Part shown: positions 7,201-15,984 of the stretch, one piece after another | Numbering within the stretch: position 1 is the stretch's first letter | Layout: each line of letters starts with the position of its first letter | IMG/VR virus record: IMGVR_UViG_3300020437_000013 | Coordinates: 1 to 44,167 of that record | Origin: a virus | DNA length: 44,167 nucleotides | Reading direction: 5' to 3' (one strand) | The notes under the pieces: generated by a model | The model's input: the letters and a program-made list of their open reading frames with translations, nothing else | Told to the model about the DNA's origin: nothing | The model's database searches: none | Made by a program: the position numbers and the translations under genes

Positions 7201-9523
7201 TTACAAACCACCTACCGAATTTACGGATCAGAGTTATAGTCAACAGGTTAGTGACTTCTATCCACAGTTAGATAGAGATAATGTAAGAAAGAATCCACCT
7301 GCTATGAAATCATTTGCTAGGAGAGCTCCTCTTGGTAAGGTAGATTCTAACAACATACTTAACTCATCAACCAGAGAAGCAATAGATAAATTCTCACAAA
7401 ACTTTGGTGTTGGTCTTGCTGTTTCTAGTGTTACTCCCGTATCAGCAGGAGTTGTAACAGTTCAACTATCAAATCAGCATGATTTCAACGGGATAAAAGA
7501 GTATGAAAATCTATCACCATTTAGTAGTGGTGCAGGATTTGCTGTTACAGACAAATATAATGTAAGATTATTAGATGGATCACAAAACTGGAATGGTGCA
7601 ACAGCACATATAAAAGTTGGTGTTGGTTCTACTTCCATAACTTATTTCAAACTACAGTCACCTGGCTCTGGTTATGTTGGTGGAGAGACACTATTCCCTG
7701 AGAACTTTGCAGGTGCATCTATAGGAGTTCCAACATCAGGTATTATTAACAATGTCAATGATACAATACAAGTAACTGGTGTAGGAAAAACAGATGATGG
7801 ATATTTTAGAATATTATCATTCCCAAGTTCAAGTAGCATTGCTATCGCAGCTACATCTGGAGATCCTACAATAATCCCTCATAACTCAGCATCTGGGCAA
7901 TACATCTTTAAATCAGGTCCGTCTGTTGCAATAGCATCTACTCACTTTGATGCTACCACAGGATTGACAACATTTACTACATCTACACCTCACAATATTA
8001 GAAGAGGAGGACAGTTTAGAGTAGTAGATCAGAACAATAATAAGGTAGGAGATTTCTATAGTAATACCATTGCAAGTCCTACTGAATTTACATCAACCAC
8101 AGTTGCAGATCCAATATTTGTAGCAGGGTACAGAATATTACCACATGCTTTCTCTGATAATAATCAGACAGTTGATGTTAAGGAAGCAATAGGTTCTAGA
8201 TATTTCAATCTTTATGGTGGTGATAGTGTAGGATTAAAGACTGATATTAGTGTCACCCAGACTGTGATCCCTGTTCAACATGCTAGTGGTATTGGTACTG
8301 CAAATAGATTTGAATTAGGAGATTATCTTGAAGTCAATGAAGAGATTGTAAGAGTTGCTGCTACAGGACTAACTGGATCAGGAAATGACTCACTTACTGT
8401 TCTCAGAGGTCAGTTAGGAACAGTTCCTAAGACTCATGTTATTGGCACTCCAATGCGGAAGATAAGAACTCTGGCAGTGGAGGGTAGAAGACCTTCGATA
8501 CTTAGAGCATCAGGTCACACATTTGAATATCTTGGTTATGGTCCTGGTAACTACTCAACTGGTCTACCACAAGTACAGAACAGAACTCTTACTGAGACTG
8601 AGGAATACCTAGCACAGTCACAAAATAGAGGTGGTGGTACTAATGTTTACACTGGTCTTAACAACAGAGGAGACTTCTTTATTGGTAATAAGAAGATTAA
8701 CTCTGCTACAGGACAGGAAAAATCATTTGATATTCCTATCCCAAGTATAACAGGAGAAGATCCTTCTGCAAACTCTGTTGTATTTGATGAAGTTACAGTT
8801 AAACAGAGACTTAATGTTGAGGGTGGTACTGGTCAAAACATACTATCACAACTTGATGGTCCTGTTACCATGACCAATGATGTTTCCATGACTGGTAAGG
8901 TAGTATCTAGTGGAACTATCGAACTAGCAGGAGACATTGACTTCTCTGGTTCATTCCCTAATGGTGCTGCTATCAACAATGTTCTTGTTGGTGTTGGTAC
9001 TAATAAGAATGAGATTACAACTAGAACCCTTCAAGGTGACTTAATTCTAAATGCTGCACCAGGTTTTAGAGTTGCAATCGCAACTGAAACTCAGTATGAT
9101 GCACCTGTAACATATAATCAGTTAGTTCAGAATACTGGATTTACAACATTCGCAGGAGATGTATATTTCGCAGGTGCAGGTGCTACATTCTGTGGAGGAC
9201 CTTTACATGTCTGTGATGATATTGTTGCGTTCTATGGTCAATCATCTGATATATCATTAAAAGAGAATATATCCACACTAGATAATCCTCTTGCTAAAGT
9301 TATGCAAATTCGTGGTACTGAATATGACTGGAAGGAAGGTAACAAAAACTATTCTGGACATGATATTGGTGTGATAGCACAAGATATTGAAAAGGTTTTA
9401 CCAGAAGCAGTATCTACAAAACCTGATGGCACAAAAGGTGTCCACTATAATAAACTCATACCTCTACTCATAGAGGCAGTCAAAGATCTTTCAAATAAGA
9501 TTGATGACATTAAAGATAAATAA
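4262..9523 (+). CDS. large tail/fibre structural protein with C-terminal S74 chaperone domain (1753 aa)
   Basis: The protein is a virion structural component, probably a tail-fibre or baseplate-associated spike. Residues 30-80 resemble the start of a beta-helix/pectin-lyase fold (SLTKPFKTIQRALIESARFS). At least three short domains with a TPHGL/TPHNI-type opening occur near residues 311, 866 and 1239. The last 92 residues match the intramolecular chaperone/autoprotease of the peptidase S74 family: SDISLKENI with catalytic-type Ser1662 and Lys1667, then HDIGVIAQDIEKVLPEAV and a terminal coiled coil (LIEAVKDLSNKIDDI). In that family the domain drives trimerisation and then cleaves itself off, here before Ser1662. 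The gene follows a CTAAATAA late promoter and leads the fibre block. Confidence 0.85.
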   Translation: MPLNKLENFIKNTEGRILYVNPNDLDSTDSITNQGNSLTKPFKTIQRALIESARFSYQSGIDNDDTDKTTILIYPGEHVIDNRPGFAIKPDPTDATRALSVSPTGGESLASNTFGLSLTSEFDLTVENNVLYKFNSVYGGTIVPRGTSIVGMDLRKTKIRPLYVPNPTDDDVPKSAIFRITGSCYFWQFSFFDGDENSLVYTDHQQFNEANQSKPTFSHHKLTCFEYADGVNDVEGYVTDLSMYYYKLSYAYQEPTGRAVNYEYPNFLGDFDKVRPEYEIVGALGNDPLIVSSIIAGDGTTATTQVTVTTQTPHGLVTGTPIKMSGVNVTPYNISTTVQSVESDTVFTYLIPDVPANLPATPTNISAARVTIESDTVKGASPYIFNCSLRSVYGMNGMKADGGKADGFRSMVVAQFTGISLQKDDRAFVKYNKESRQYEGISYSKTTGATLAAESSSTDPNTVYHLDSGAIYRKGWEQNHVEMDNDAVMQIVSVFAIGYNGHIKGSGGSDASITNSNSNFGQHALIAGGFRPDAFPRDDQGYITHIVSPEWVPTYEEDRDKISYFQLDVNKTQQAGISSHLYLSGFNREDVPPLPLTQGYRLGANLNEELYVSIGGTEYGSPVYMTENVTTGVQTASIGINSHQGTKFSPAGVPNTNFELAINDIGIQNGETIRILSDDGDLPEGLEPNRVYYAIKPTPTALKLASTLSNAVNNIPISVYGGSDLRVESRVSDKKPNDIGHPVQFDDTQKNWYVLTNTGSELYNQLNTNDYIKNNEETDASYFKRYEDRRGIDNKLYKVRYVIPKEADNSRDPVDGFVLQPSSQTGFAKTSDATATSITSADNNFKRNYGFIATCSEVGNTVTVRAELPHNVKVGQLVYTENVLDSNNPTGADKRGYNGFYRVTAVPNNMEFQYANTDVDGDAKNTGNFIDNTADRGLGLPRFTVKDNMGNFDVYRSTVLKPYVKDETDGVYLLEVLASDYKPPTEFTDQSYSQQVSDFYPQLDRDNVRKNPPAMKSFARRAPLGKVDSNNILNSSTREAIDKFSQNFGVGLAVSSVTPVSAGVVTVQLSNQHDFNGIKEYENLSPFSSGAGFAVTDKYNVRLLDGSQNWNGATAHIKVGVGSTSITYFKLQSPGSGYVGGETLFPENFAGASIGVPTSGIINNVNDTIQVTGVGKTDDGYFRILSFPSSSSIAIAATSGDPTIIPHNSASGQYIFKSGPSVAIASTHFDATTGLTTFTTSTPHNIRRGGQFRVVDQNNNKVGDFYSNTIASPTEFTSTTVADPIFVAGYRILPHAFSDNNQTVDVKEAIGSRYFNLYGGDSVGLKTDISVTQTVIPVQHASGIGTANRFELGDYLEVNEEIVRVAATGLTGSGNDSLTVLRGQLGTVPKTHVIGTPMRKIRTLAVEGRRPSILRASGHTFEYLGYGPGNYSTGLPQVQNRTLTETEEYLAQSQNRGGGTNVYTGLNNRGDFFIGNKKINSATGQEKSFDIPIPSITGEDPSANSVVFDEVTVKQRLNVEGGTGQNILSQLDGPVTMTNDVSMTGKVVSSGTIELAGDIDFSGSFPNGAAINNVLVGVGTNKNEITTRTLQGDLILNAAPGFRVAIATETQYDAPVTYNQLVQNTGFTTFAGDVYFAGAGATFCGGPLHVCDDIVAFYGQSSDISLKENISTLDNPLAKVMQIRGTEYDWKEGNKNYSGHDIGVIAQDIEKVLPEAVSTKPDGTKGVHYNKLIPLLIEAVKDLSNKIDDIKDK

Positions 9524-9550
9524 CTCACAGGGTTTTACCTACAAAAGATA

Positions 9551-12112
9551 ATGCCAAGCAATTATAAAACTGTCATAAATTTCAGAGATGGTATTCAAGT
9601 TGATACTGATGACCTGATCTCTAATAATGGTCTGGTAGGTATTGGTAGCACCATACCTAGACAGCAGTTAGATGTCCGTGGAAATGTAATAGTATCAGAG
9701 AACTCAGAATTTAATAATGTAAAAGTTACAGGTATTACCTCATTCCAGAATGATGTTGCTGTTAGCAGTGGATCTTCAGTAGGTATTGGAACTTCAGTTC
9801 CAGAAGCAGCATTTCAAGTTGGTGTTGGAACTACAGGATTTACAGTAAGTGAGACAGGTGTAGTAAATGCAGTAGAATATTACGGTTCTGGTGCAAATTT
9901 AACAAATATTCCCGCATCAGTTTGGACAAATCCTGGTGCAGGTAATACTATTTTTACATTAAAAGATGTAGGAATTGGAACTGAACAACCTAGAGATGGT
10001 GCAGATTTTGGTGTAGGATTTGAAATATTAATGGATGCTGAGAGTGGTATCGGTACATTTGAAGGTATAGTAACAAAAAATATTACAGTATTAAATCAAA
10101 CAGGTGCAGGTCAGGGTAATGTAGAGGCAGAAGTTGGTACATTCTCAACTATAACTGCAACCAGTAATATTACAGGATCATTGATTGGTAATGCTGATAC
10201 TGCTACACTTGCAACCAACTCACAGGGATTAACTGGTACACCTGATATAACTGTTAATAGTATTGTATCTGGAGGTGGAACATTCTCCAACCTTACAGAG
10301 TTTGATTCTATACAAGTATCAGGTGGAATTACAGCAAGTAATGGTATTGTTACTGCAACCACATTTAGTGGAACTGCAACTACATCATTAAACGCATCAA
10401 TAGCTTATGCCATAGGTGGAGATCCAGATATACAAGTAGATTCTGTTGACATCAATGGTACAGCACCTACATTCCTCAGAGGTGCAGGGGTCAGCACAGT
10501 AGGAGAAGATTTAAGAGTTGGAAACTTCTTAGGTGTAGGTAATACTGTATCTGCTGTTGGTGATGCAGGTGGATTTATTGGTACAGTTAGAGTACATAAT
10601 GGTGATCTAATATTAGGTGGAAGTATATCAATCGGTGGTAGTTTAGTAGGTAGCGTTGAACTAGGTTCTACACAAAATATCAATGTACTTAATGTTGGTG
10701 CAGGTTTATCTGTCGCAGGTATATCAACATTCCAAGGAACTGTTACAGGTGGTGCTGACTTTAATGTTACTGGGACTGTAACCGCAGGAGAACTAGATGC
10801 AACTGATAGTTCAAATATTGGTGGAGGACAGACTATTGGTAGTGGTCTAGTTGTTGGTAATACTGTTGCAGGGTCAGATATAAGAGTGTTGAATGGTGGT
10901 GGACTAATCATAGGATCAGGAATTACTATGAATGGTGATATCACTGGTGTTGATGACATTACAGCGACTGGTGCTATTAGTGGTGGTAATATTACAGGTG
11001 CAAATTTAGTTGGATCTAATTTAAATGTTGCAGGTATTTCTACATTAGGTTCTGCAAACTGTAGTAATCTATCAATAGCAGGTGGATTAAATGTAACGGG
11101 TGTTGGAACTATATCAACGGGTCAAATTAAAATTGATGGTCTTACAGGTGTTGTATCTGCTGTTGGATATAGAGCATCAGGTGTTAGTACATTTACTGAT
11201 TTATTGATAACAGGTGGACAGAACACTAGAATGTTCAGTCAATATGTTGGAGTCAATACTGGAGTTCGTAAAATTACTGATGGTGTTGAGATATATCGTA
11301 CACAGTCAGAATTGTTCATGGACGCATACTCTCAGGGTATAGGTATCGGAACAACATCTGGAGACAGATTGATGAACAGTAAGTTATATGTTGGATATGG
11401 TAGAAATGGAAATGCTCTATTAGATTCAGTAAGTATATTTGAGAGTGGTAGTATTGGTATTGGTACAACAGCAGTTGAAGCTACAAGTCAGGGAGTAGAA
11501 GGTGTAGACATCTATAGAAATATTAGATTATTTGGAGGTCACACTGGTATGGGTGGCACTGTGGGTGTTGCTACAAATGTGATTCAAGTTGGATTCAATA
11601 CTACTCAACCTGGTGGTGCATTAGATATGAGATCAGCAGGAGCTCCATTATGTTTACCAGTATGTGAAGGAAATACAGATAATAGTGGTATGTCATTCTT
11701 CCATAGTGATGGAGATCATATCGGTAATATATGGTTCAGTAAGCATGACATGAAACTTAGAGTTGCTATGGGTCAGGGCAGTGCTAACTTCATTGGTATG
11801 GTGTCAGAAACATATGGTAAGACACTTAACGACTGGATGGCGATTAGAGGATTTAAAGGTCCGATTTTTGAAAGTGAGCAAAGTAAAACAAACCAGACAC
11901 CAACATTCCCAGTAGATGAACCAGTTGGTTGGACAACTTCCAACATGGGTTATTTTTCTCCTACACATCAAATACAGGTCTATTGTGCAGATGACCAGTG
12001 GAGATCATTAGTAGGTAGTGCAACTACTGGTTACGAAATAATTACAGTAGGAAATACTGCGGTTCTAAATCTAGTAGGAGTAGGTTCTATTGTATTAGGT
12101 ACATTCAGTTAA
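9551..12112 (+). CDS. repetitive tail-fibre-like structural protein (853 aa)
   Basis: The sequence is dominated by short beta-type repeats: VGIGS/VGIGT, NVAGISTL and ITGSLIG-like units recurring along nearly the whole length. This is the usual signature of long trimeric beta-structured fibre shafts. Opening residues are MPSNYKTVINFRDGIQVDTD; a non-repetitive C-terminal region from about residue 700 (MSFFHSDGDHIGNIWFSKHD) probably forms a tip or attachment domain. Unlike the preceding gene it has no S74 domain. It lies 27 bases after the 1753-aa gene and four bases before the collagen-like gene, so all three are probably one late transcript. Confidence 0.8.
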   Translation: MPSNYKTVINFRDGIQVDTDDLISNNGLVGIGSTIPRQQLDVRGNVIVSENSEFNNVKVTGITSFQNDVAVSSGSSVGIGTSVPEAAFQVGVGTTGFTVSETGVVNAVEYYGSGANLTNIPASVWTNPGAGNTIFTLKDVGIGTEQPRDGADFGVGFEILMDAESGIGTFEGIVTKNITVLNQTGAGQGNVEAEVGTFSTITATSNITGSLIGNADTATLATNSQGLTGTPDITVNSIVSGGGTFSNLTEFDSIQVSGGITASNGIVTATTFSGTATTSLNASIAYAIGGDPDIQVDSVDINGTAPTFLRGAGVSTVGEDLRVGNFLGVGNTVSAVGDAGGFIGTVRVHNGDLILGGSISIGGSLVGSVELGSTQNINVLNVGAGLSVAGISTFQGTVTGGADFNVTGTVTAGELDATDSSNIGGGQTIGSGLVVGNTVAGSDIRVLNGGGLIIGSGITMNGDITGVDDITATGAISGGNITGANLVGSNLNVAGISTLGSANCSNLSIAGGLNVTGVGTISTGQIKIDGLTGVVSAVGYRASGVSTFTDLLITGGQNTRMFSQYVGVNTGVRKITDGVEIYRTQSELFMDAYSQGIGIGTTSGDRLMNSKLYVGYGRNGNALLDSVSIFESGSIGIGTTAVEATSQGVEGVDIYRNIRLFGGHTGMGGTVGVATNVIQVGFNTTQPGGALDMRSAGAPLCLPVCEGNTDNSGMSFFHSDGDHIGNIWFSKHDMKLRVAMGQGSANFIGMVSETYGKTLNDWMAIRGFKGPIFESEQSKTNQTPTFPVDEPVGWTTSNMGYFSPTHQIQVYCADDQWRSLVGSATTGYEIITVGNTAVLNLVGVGSIVLGTFS

Positions 12113-12116
12113 GGTT

Positions 12117-13886
12117 ATGGCAGCACCTGATTGGTCAAATACTACACAAGAATTATTAAAAACATCACAGTATCCAAATAATACTGAGTTTTCATTTGGT
12201 ACTATCAGAGCAGCGATAGGAGATACATCAAAACCTATTTCTGCGTCAGAATTGTATAGAGTTACAGATATAGATGCACCATATAATTACCCTGCACACC
12301 CAACAGCATCCACACCACATCTACCATATATTTTAGATGCTGTAGAGAATGTTGGAGTGCCTACAAGTGGTGCTATATCTCCTCAAGATGTAAAGAATAT
12401 AATAAAAGAGTATGTCATAGAACAAGACCCAAATGCAACTGAAGTACAATTTGATGCAGGTACATTAGTAGGTTCTGGATATACTGTCTCAAATGTAAAC
12501 TGGGGAAATAATCTCAATAGAAATATTACCAAATATCTTAAAATTAGAGGTAGAGTAGTTAGTCCTGATACTTCAATCCCTGCTGTATCCATAGCTAGTT
12601 CTGCATCATCTAATCTTAATCTATTTGTTAATAATTCCCCTGCAGGTATGGGTATCATGGCAGCAGGTGGTGTTAAAGGTTCTGGATCAGGAACTGATGG
12701 TGGTCATGCTATATCAATAACAAATCCCTCTGCACCTGCATCAAGGGTTGTATTTGTAGAGTGTGAAGGAACAACCTCTAAAATATGGGCAGGAGGTGGT
12801 GGAGGTTTTGATGGTATAGATGGTACAGACGGTGTTGATGGAAGTGCTAATGTGTCACCAGGTCAGGCAGGTGTTGATGGTCAACCTGGCGTTGATGGTC
12901 AAGCAGGTACACCAGGTCAACCAGGTTCATCAGGTCAAGATGGAATAGATGGCACACCAGGTTCATCTGGTCAACCAGGTCAACCAGGTCAGCAAACATG
13001 GATTTCATACAACTGGCAAAGAGTTACTACTACAGTACAACAAACTATTCTGTCTTATACTCAAAACACATCAAGACGCAGAGAGTGGTGGTCAAGGTAT
13101 CCTAGTAACCAGTCTACTACACAAGCAACACAACAAACTGCAAATGCTCAACAGTCACAGCAATATGCTATCAATAATCGTGTTGCTATGGCAGGTGGTC
13201 TTGGTGGACAAGGTGGCTCTGGTGGAGGAAAAGGTGCAGGTGGTGGAGCAGGTACTGGTGGACAAGGAGGAAGTAAAGGATTAGGTGGTCAGGGTGGACA
13301 AGGAGGTCTAGCTGGACAAGGAGGTTATAATGGAGTTAAGGGTGTTAAAGGAATAGCAGGCTCTGGGAGTGCAGGTAGAGGTTGGAATAATCTAACTGGA
13401 ACTCTAAATTCCTCTGGTGGTACACCTGGCACACAGGGTACACCTGGTGGTGCAGGGACACCTGGCACACCTGGTACTGCTGCAACTCAAGCAACTCAAG
13501 GGACACCAGGTCAACCAGGTACACCTGGTGGTTCTGGTACTCAAGGAAATCCTGGCACAGCAGGACAACCAGGTCAACCTAAACAGGGTGGTGCTGCTAC
13601 AGATGGTCAACCAGGTCAACCAGGTACACCTGGCACACCTGGTACAGATGGCACAGATGGTGGTGATGGTACACCTGGTACACCTGGCACACCTGGTCAA
13701 CCAGGTACACCTGGCACACCTGGTGGAGATGGACAACCTGGTACACCTGGCACACCTGGTCAACCTGGTGTTGCAGGTGGAGACTGGGGTAAGACGAATC
13801 CTGGTGGAGGTGCTGCAGGTAGAGCTGTGTCTGGTACACCTTATCAAGTTATCCCAAATGGAGGAGACATTCGAGTTATCTACTAA
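12117..13886 (+). CDS. collagen-like tail-fibre protein (589 aa)
   Basis: An N-terminal domain of about 225 residues (MAAPDWSNTTQELLKTSQYP) precedes three low-complexity regions. Block 1 (residues about 230-291) is Gly-X-Y with GQP, GVD and GTP triplets. A Trp/Gln-rich spacer follows (SRRREWWSRYPSNQ), then a Gly-rich block near residues 360-420 (GGQGG type), then a long Gly-X-Y block (435-555) dominated by GTP and GQP triplets. The C-terminus is a short cap (QVIPNGGDIRVIY). Nearly every proline is in the Y position, that is X-Pro-Gly, the context used by collagen prolyl 4-hydroxylases. Collagen-like domains form triple-helical fibres in many phages. The next gene, eight bases downstream, encodes a PKHD-type hydroxylase. 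Confidence 0.85.
   Translation: MAAPDWSNTTQELLKTSQYPNNTEFSFGTIRAAIGDTSKPISASELYRVTDIDAPYNYPAHPTASTPHLPYILDAVENVGVPTSGAISPQDVKNIIKEYVIEQDPNATEVQFDAGTLVGSGYTVSNVNWGNNLNRNITKYLKIRGRVVSPDTSIPAVSIASSASSNLNLFVNNSPAGMGIMAAGGVKGSGSGTDGGHAISITNPSAPASRVVFVECEGTTSKIWAGGGGGFDGIDGTDGVDGSANVSPGQAGVDGQPGVDGQAGTPGQPGSSGQDGIDGTPGSSGQPGQPGQQTWISYNWQRVTTTVQQTILSYTQNTSRRREWWSRYPSNQSTTQATQQTANAQQSQQYAINNRVAMAGGLGGQGGSGGGKGAGGGAGTGGQGGSKGLGGQGGQGGLAGQGGYNGVKGVKGIAGSGSAGRGWNNLTGTLNSSGGTPGTQGTPGGAGTPGTPGTAATQATQGTPGQPGTPGGSGTQGNPGTAGQPGQPKQGGAATDGQPGQPGTPGTPGTDGTDGGDGTPGTPGTPGQPGTPGTPGGDGQPGTPGTPGQPGVAGGDWGKTNPGGGAAGRAVSGTPYQVIPNGGDIRVIY
12804..12990 (+). repeat. collagen-like Gly-X-Y coding repeat, block 1
   Basis: Nine-base units encoding GVD, GQP, GTP and GSS triplets are repeated in frame. 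This block is more varied than the second and is interrupted once by ANVSP. Confidence 0.8.
13419..13781 (+). repeat. collagen-like Gly-X-Pro coding repeat, block 2
   Basis: Highly repetitive DNA built from GGTACACCTGGC and GGTCAACCTGGT type units encoding GTP and GQP triplets. It includes non-triplet breaks (TAATQATQ, KQGGAATD). The near identity of units suggests recent expansion by slippage or recombination, and repeat number may vary between relatives. Confidence 0.85.
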
Positions 13887-13894
13887 ATTACATT

Positions 13895-14494
13895 ATGGCA
13901 TATTATCCTATATTACCCACTCCCACATATGATGAGTGTGACTATGCAACTTGGGAGGGTGGATTCACATCTGATGAGTGTAACAGAATTATTGAAATTG
14001 GAGAATCATCTGATGCTATGAACTCTACAGTTGGTGCAGATGAATCAAGTCAGAGAGCAAATACAGAAATAAGAAAGTCTTTGAACTCATGGATAGGACT
14101 GAATAAAGATACTGAGTGGATATATCAAAGGTTAGGAAATATATGTAGAAGTCTAAATGGATTGCATTGGAGATTTGATATATCAGGATTCGCTGAAGAT
14201 TTGCAATATACAAGATATAATTCTGATGGTTGTTTTTATGGTTGGCATATAGATAATGGTGTAAAGGGTTCTGAATACCCACAACGAAAATTAAGTATCA
14301 CTCTACAGTTATCAGATGCATCTGAATACGAGGGTGGTGACTTTCAAATTCACTCTAGTAAACTTTCAACACTTCCAAAAGAAAAGGGTCTAGTAATTGC
14401 GTTTCCTAGTTACTCATTACATCAGGTCACACCTGTTACAAAAGGAAGTAGAAAAAGTCTGGTAGTATGGTTATGTGGAAAACCATTTCAATAA
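13895..14494 (+). CDS. PKHD-type 2OG-Fe(II) oxygenase, prolyl 4-hydroxylase-like (199 aa)
   Basis: Expected to use 2-oxoglutarate, O2 and Fe(II) to hydroxylate a protein side chain. The iron-binding triad is visible: His118 and Asp120 in FYGWHIDNG and His176 in FPSYSLHQVTPV, with Arg186 positioned to bind 2-oxoglutarate. EYEGGDFQIH between them is typical of the PKHD/PiuC branch, and the length fits a stand-alone catalytic domain. It sits eight bases downstream of the collagen-like fibre gene. The proposal that it hydroxylates the X-Pro-Gly prolines of that fibre is inference from adjacency and chemistry. A host target is the alternative. Confidence 0.85.
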   Translation: MAYYPILPTPTYDECDYATWEGGFTSDECNRIIEIGESSDAMNSTVGADESSQRANTEIRKSLNSWIGLNKDTEWIYQRLGNICRSLNGLHWRFDISGFAEDLQYTRYNSDGCFYGWHIDNGVKGSEYPQRKLSITLQLSDASEYEGGDFQIHSSKLSTLPKEKGLVIAFPSYSLHQVTPVTKGSRKSLVVWLCGKPFQ

Positions 14495-14495
14495 C

Positions 14496-14545
14496 TGTCA
14501 CAAGTGGACTCACACAAAGGGTACAAAATTTGCTATAATAGAGGT
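14496..14545 (+). promoter_or_regulatory. TGTC-box promoter
   Basis: TGTCAC (14496) lies 38 bases upstream of TATAAT (14534-14539), which is followed by AGAGGTAT. The promoter ends almost at the ATG (14546), so the transcript may be nearly leaderless. Confidence 0.6.
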
Positions 14546-15718
14546 ATGAAAAACACACATCTCGAACACTTAGAAGATAATATTCTCAATGGTTCTCCTA
14601 AAGAAACCATAGATTTTCTCAAGTCTTTCGGTCATATGCTGACTGGCAAGAAGTCTAATCTAAAGATAAGTACCAAGTGGGATGGTTCACCTGCTATCGT
14701 GTGTGGTATTGACCCACAGACTGATAGATTCTTTGTTGGTACTAAATCAGTATTCAATAAGTTCAATCCTAAAGTTTGTTATACAGAGACAGATATAGAT
14801 TTATATTATTTTGCACCAGAAGATGAACAGTTAGCAAATAAACTTAAAATATGTCTTAAGTATCTACCTACACTAGGTATCAGGGGTATGGTTCAAGGAG
14901 ACTTGTTATTCACTAATGATACACAATATGCAAATTTAGATGGAGAAAGATATATTACATTTACACCTAATGCTATTACCTATGCAGTTCCCGTTGACTC
15001 TCTCAAGGGCATCAGTATCACAGAGGCAGAGTTAGGTATAGTATTTCATACAGTTTACTTAGGAGACACCATACAGACCTCTACAGCAGGGGTAAATGCC
15101 AAATTAAGGATACCTAGCACAAAAGAATGTTATGTTGCAGATGCTAATTTTGTAGATGAGTCAGGTATTACTAAGTTCAATGTTCGTGATAGTGCTAAGT
15201 ACACTGCTCTTATTAACAGAGCATCAGGTTCAATTCACAAATCAAAAGAGTTTTTAAAACTTATACATGACTATGGCACATCTAAATTCTTGATGGCAAC
15301 ATTGTTCAAACAGTTTTTCAATGAGAGAATTAGAACAGGTCAAGGTATTGTAGATACCCAGAGAGTCGCAGGAGACTTTGCATTATTCTATGCTAGAAAG
15401 ATGGACATAGAAATTCTATCAAAGAAAACAGAGACAACTAAGAAAAAGTATGAGTATATGAAGAAGATGGGTTTGAAATTTATAGAAAAATATCAGTTAG
15501 AAATTTATTTTGTTGTTGCTTCTTACATCTCAGTTCGTAGTGCTAAGAAGATGGTATTAAGTCAGTTGAATAAGGTAGATAGAATAAAAACTTTCGTTAA
15601 CAAAATTCCTTCACAACCAGAGGGATATGTGGTATCATATAATGGTACTAACCTAAAATTTGTTGATGATGATTTTAGGCAAGCAAACATCACTGTTGTA
15701 AAATCATGGACAAAGTAG
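14546..15718 (+). CDS. nucleotidyltransferase-like protein with a KWDG motif (390 aa)
   Basis: STKWDGSPA (Lys44-Gly47) matches motif I (KxDG) of the covalent nucleotidyltransferase superfamily that contains ATP-dependent DNA/RNA ligases and capping enzymes. GMVQGDLLF (about 115-122) is placed like motif III. EGYVVSYNG (from Glu359) followed by LKFV resembles motifs IV and V, with an unusually long helical insert between. An OB-fold domain is not evident. It resembles phage proteins of unknown function that carry a KWDG-type motif. An upstream in-frame ATG at 14504 exists, but the codons between encode the promoter, so 14546 is chosen. The substrate is unknown; adenylation of RNA, DNA or protein are all possible. 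Confidence 0.65.
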   Translation: MKNTHLEHLEDNILNGSPKETIDFLKSFGHMLTGKKSNLKISTKWDGSPAIVCGIDPQTDRFFVGTKSVFNKFNPKVCYTETDIDLYYFAPEDEQLANKLKICLKYLPTLGIRGMVQGDLLFTNDTQYANLDGERYITFTPNAITYAVPVDSLKGISITEAELGIVFHTVYLGDTIQTSTAGVNAKLRIPSTKECYVADANFVDESGITKFNVRDSAKYTALINRASGSIHKSKEFLKLIHDYGTSKFLMATLFKQFFNERIRTGQGIVDTQRVAGDFALFYARKMDIEILSKKTETTKKKYEYMKKMGLKFIEKYQLEIYFVVASYISVRSAKKMVLSQLNKVDRIKTFVNKIPSQPEGYVVSYNGTNLKFVDDDFRQANITVVKSWTK

Positions 15719-15984
15719 CAACATTTAAAGACTTTATTAAGGTTAGAGAATACATCAGACTAAAGTATGATTATTATGCTAGACTAGGTAGGTTCACAGA
15801 TTTATCTCCAGAGGAAAAAATAGAACATGATGCCTGTTGGAAACTTATTAAGGAATTAAAAGGTTTCATGGATAATGTTGAGGAAAACTTTGAAGATCCT
15901 GACGAGTACAAGGACTTATCACTCTTACTTAGTGATAAAGTTATCCCATTTGATATACTTACAACCAGAAAAGATGATGAATGA
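15706..15984 (+). CDS. helical acidic hypothetical protein (92 aa)
   Basis: Begins inside the end of the nucleotidyltransferase-like gene (13-base overlap) and reads MDKVATFKDFIKVREYIRLK. Mostly charged helices (LSPEEKIEHDACWKLIKELK), no membrane segment, no recognised family. The overlap suggests co-translation and a possible partner role for the preceding enzyme. Confidence 0.65.
   Translation: MDKVATFKDFIKVREYIRLKYDYYARLGRFTDLSPEEKIEHDACWKLIKELKGFMDNVEENFEDPDEYKDLSLLLSDKVIPFDILTTRKDDE

Noticed and set aside
10405-10959. 184-codon minus-strand open frame inside the 853-aa fibre gene
   Set aside because: It is antisense to a repetitive fibre gene with strong codon and repeat signal. Its Pro/Thr/Ser-rich product mirrors the Gly/Val repeats of the sense strand.
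13404-13932. Minus-strand (147 codons) and alternative + frame (171 codons) across the collagen repeats
   Set aside because: Cys/Thr/Arg-rich or Val/Leu/His-rich repeats are out-of-frame readings of the same nine-base units; the Gly-X-Pro frame is the meaningful one.
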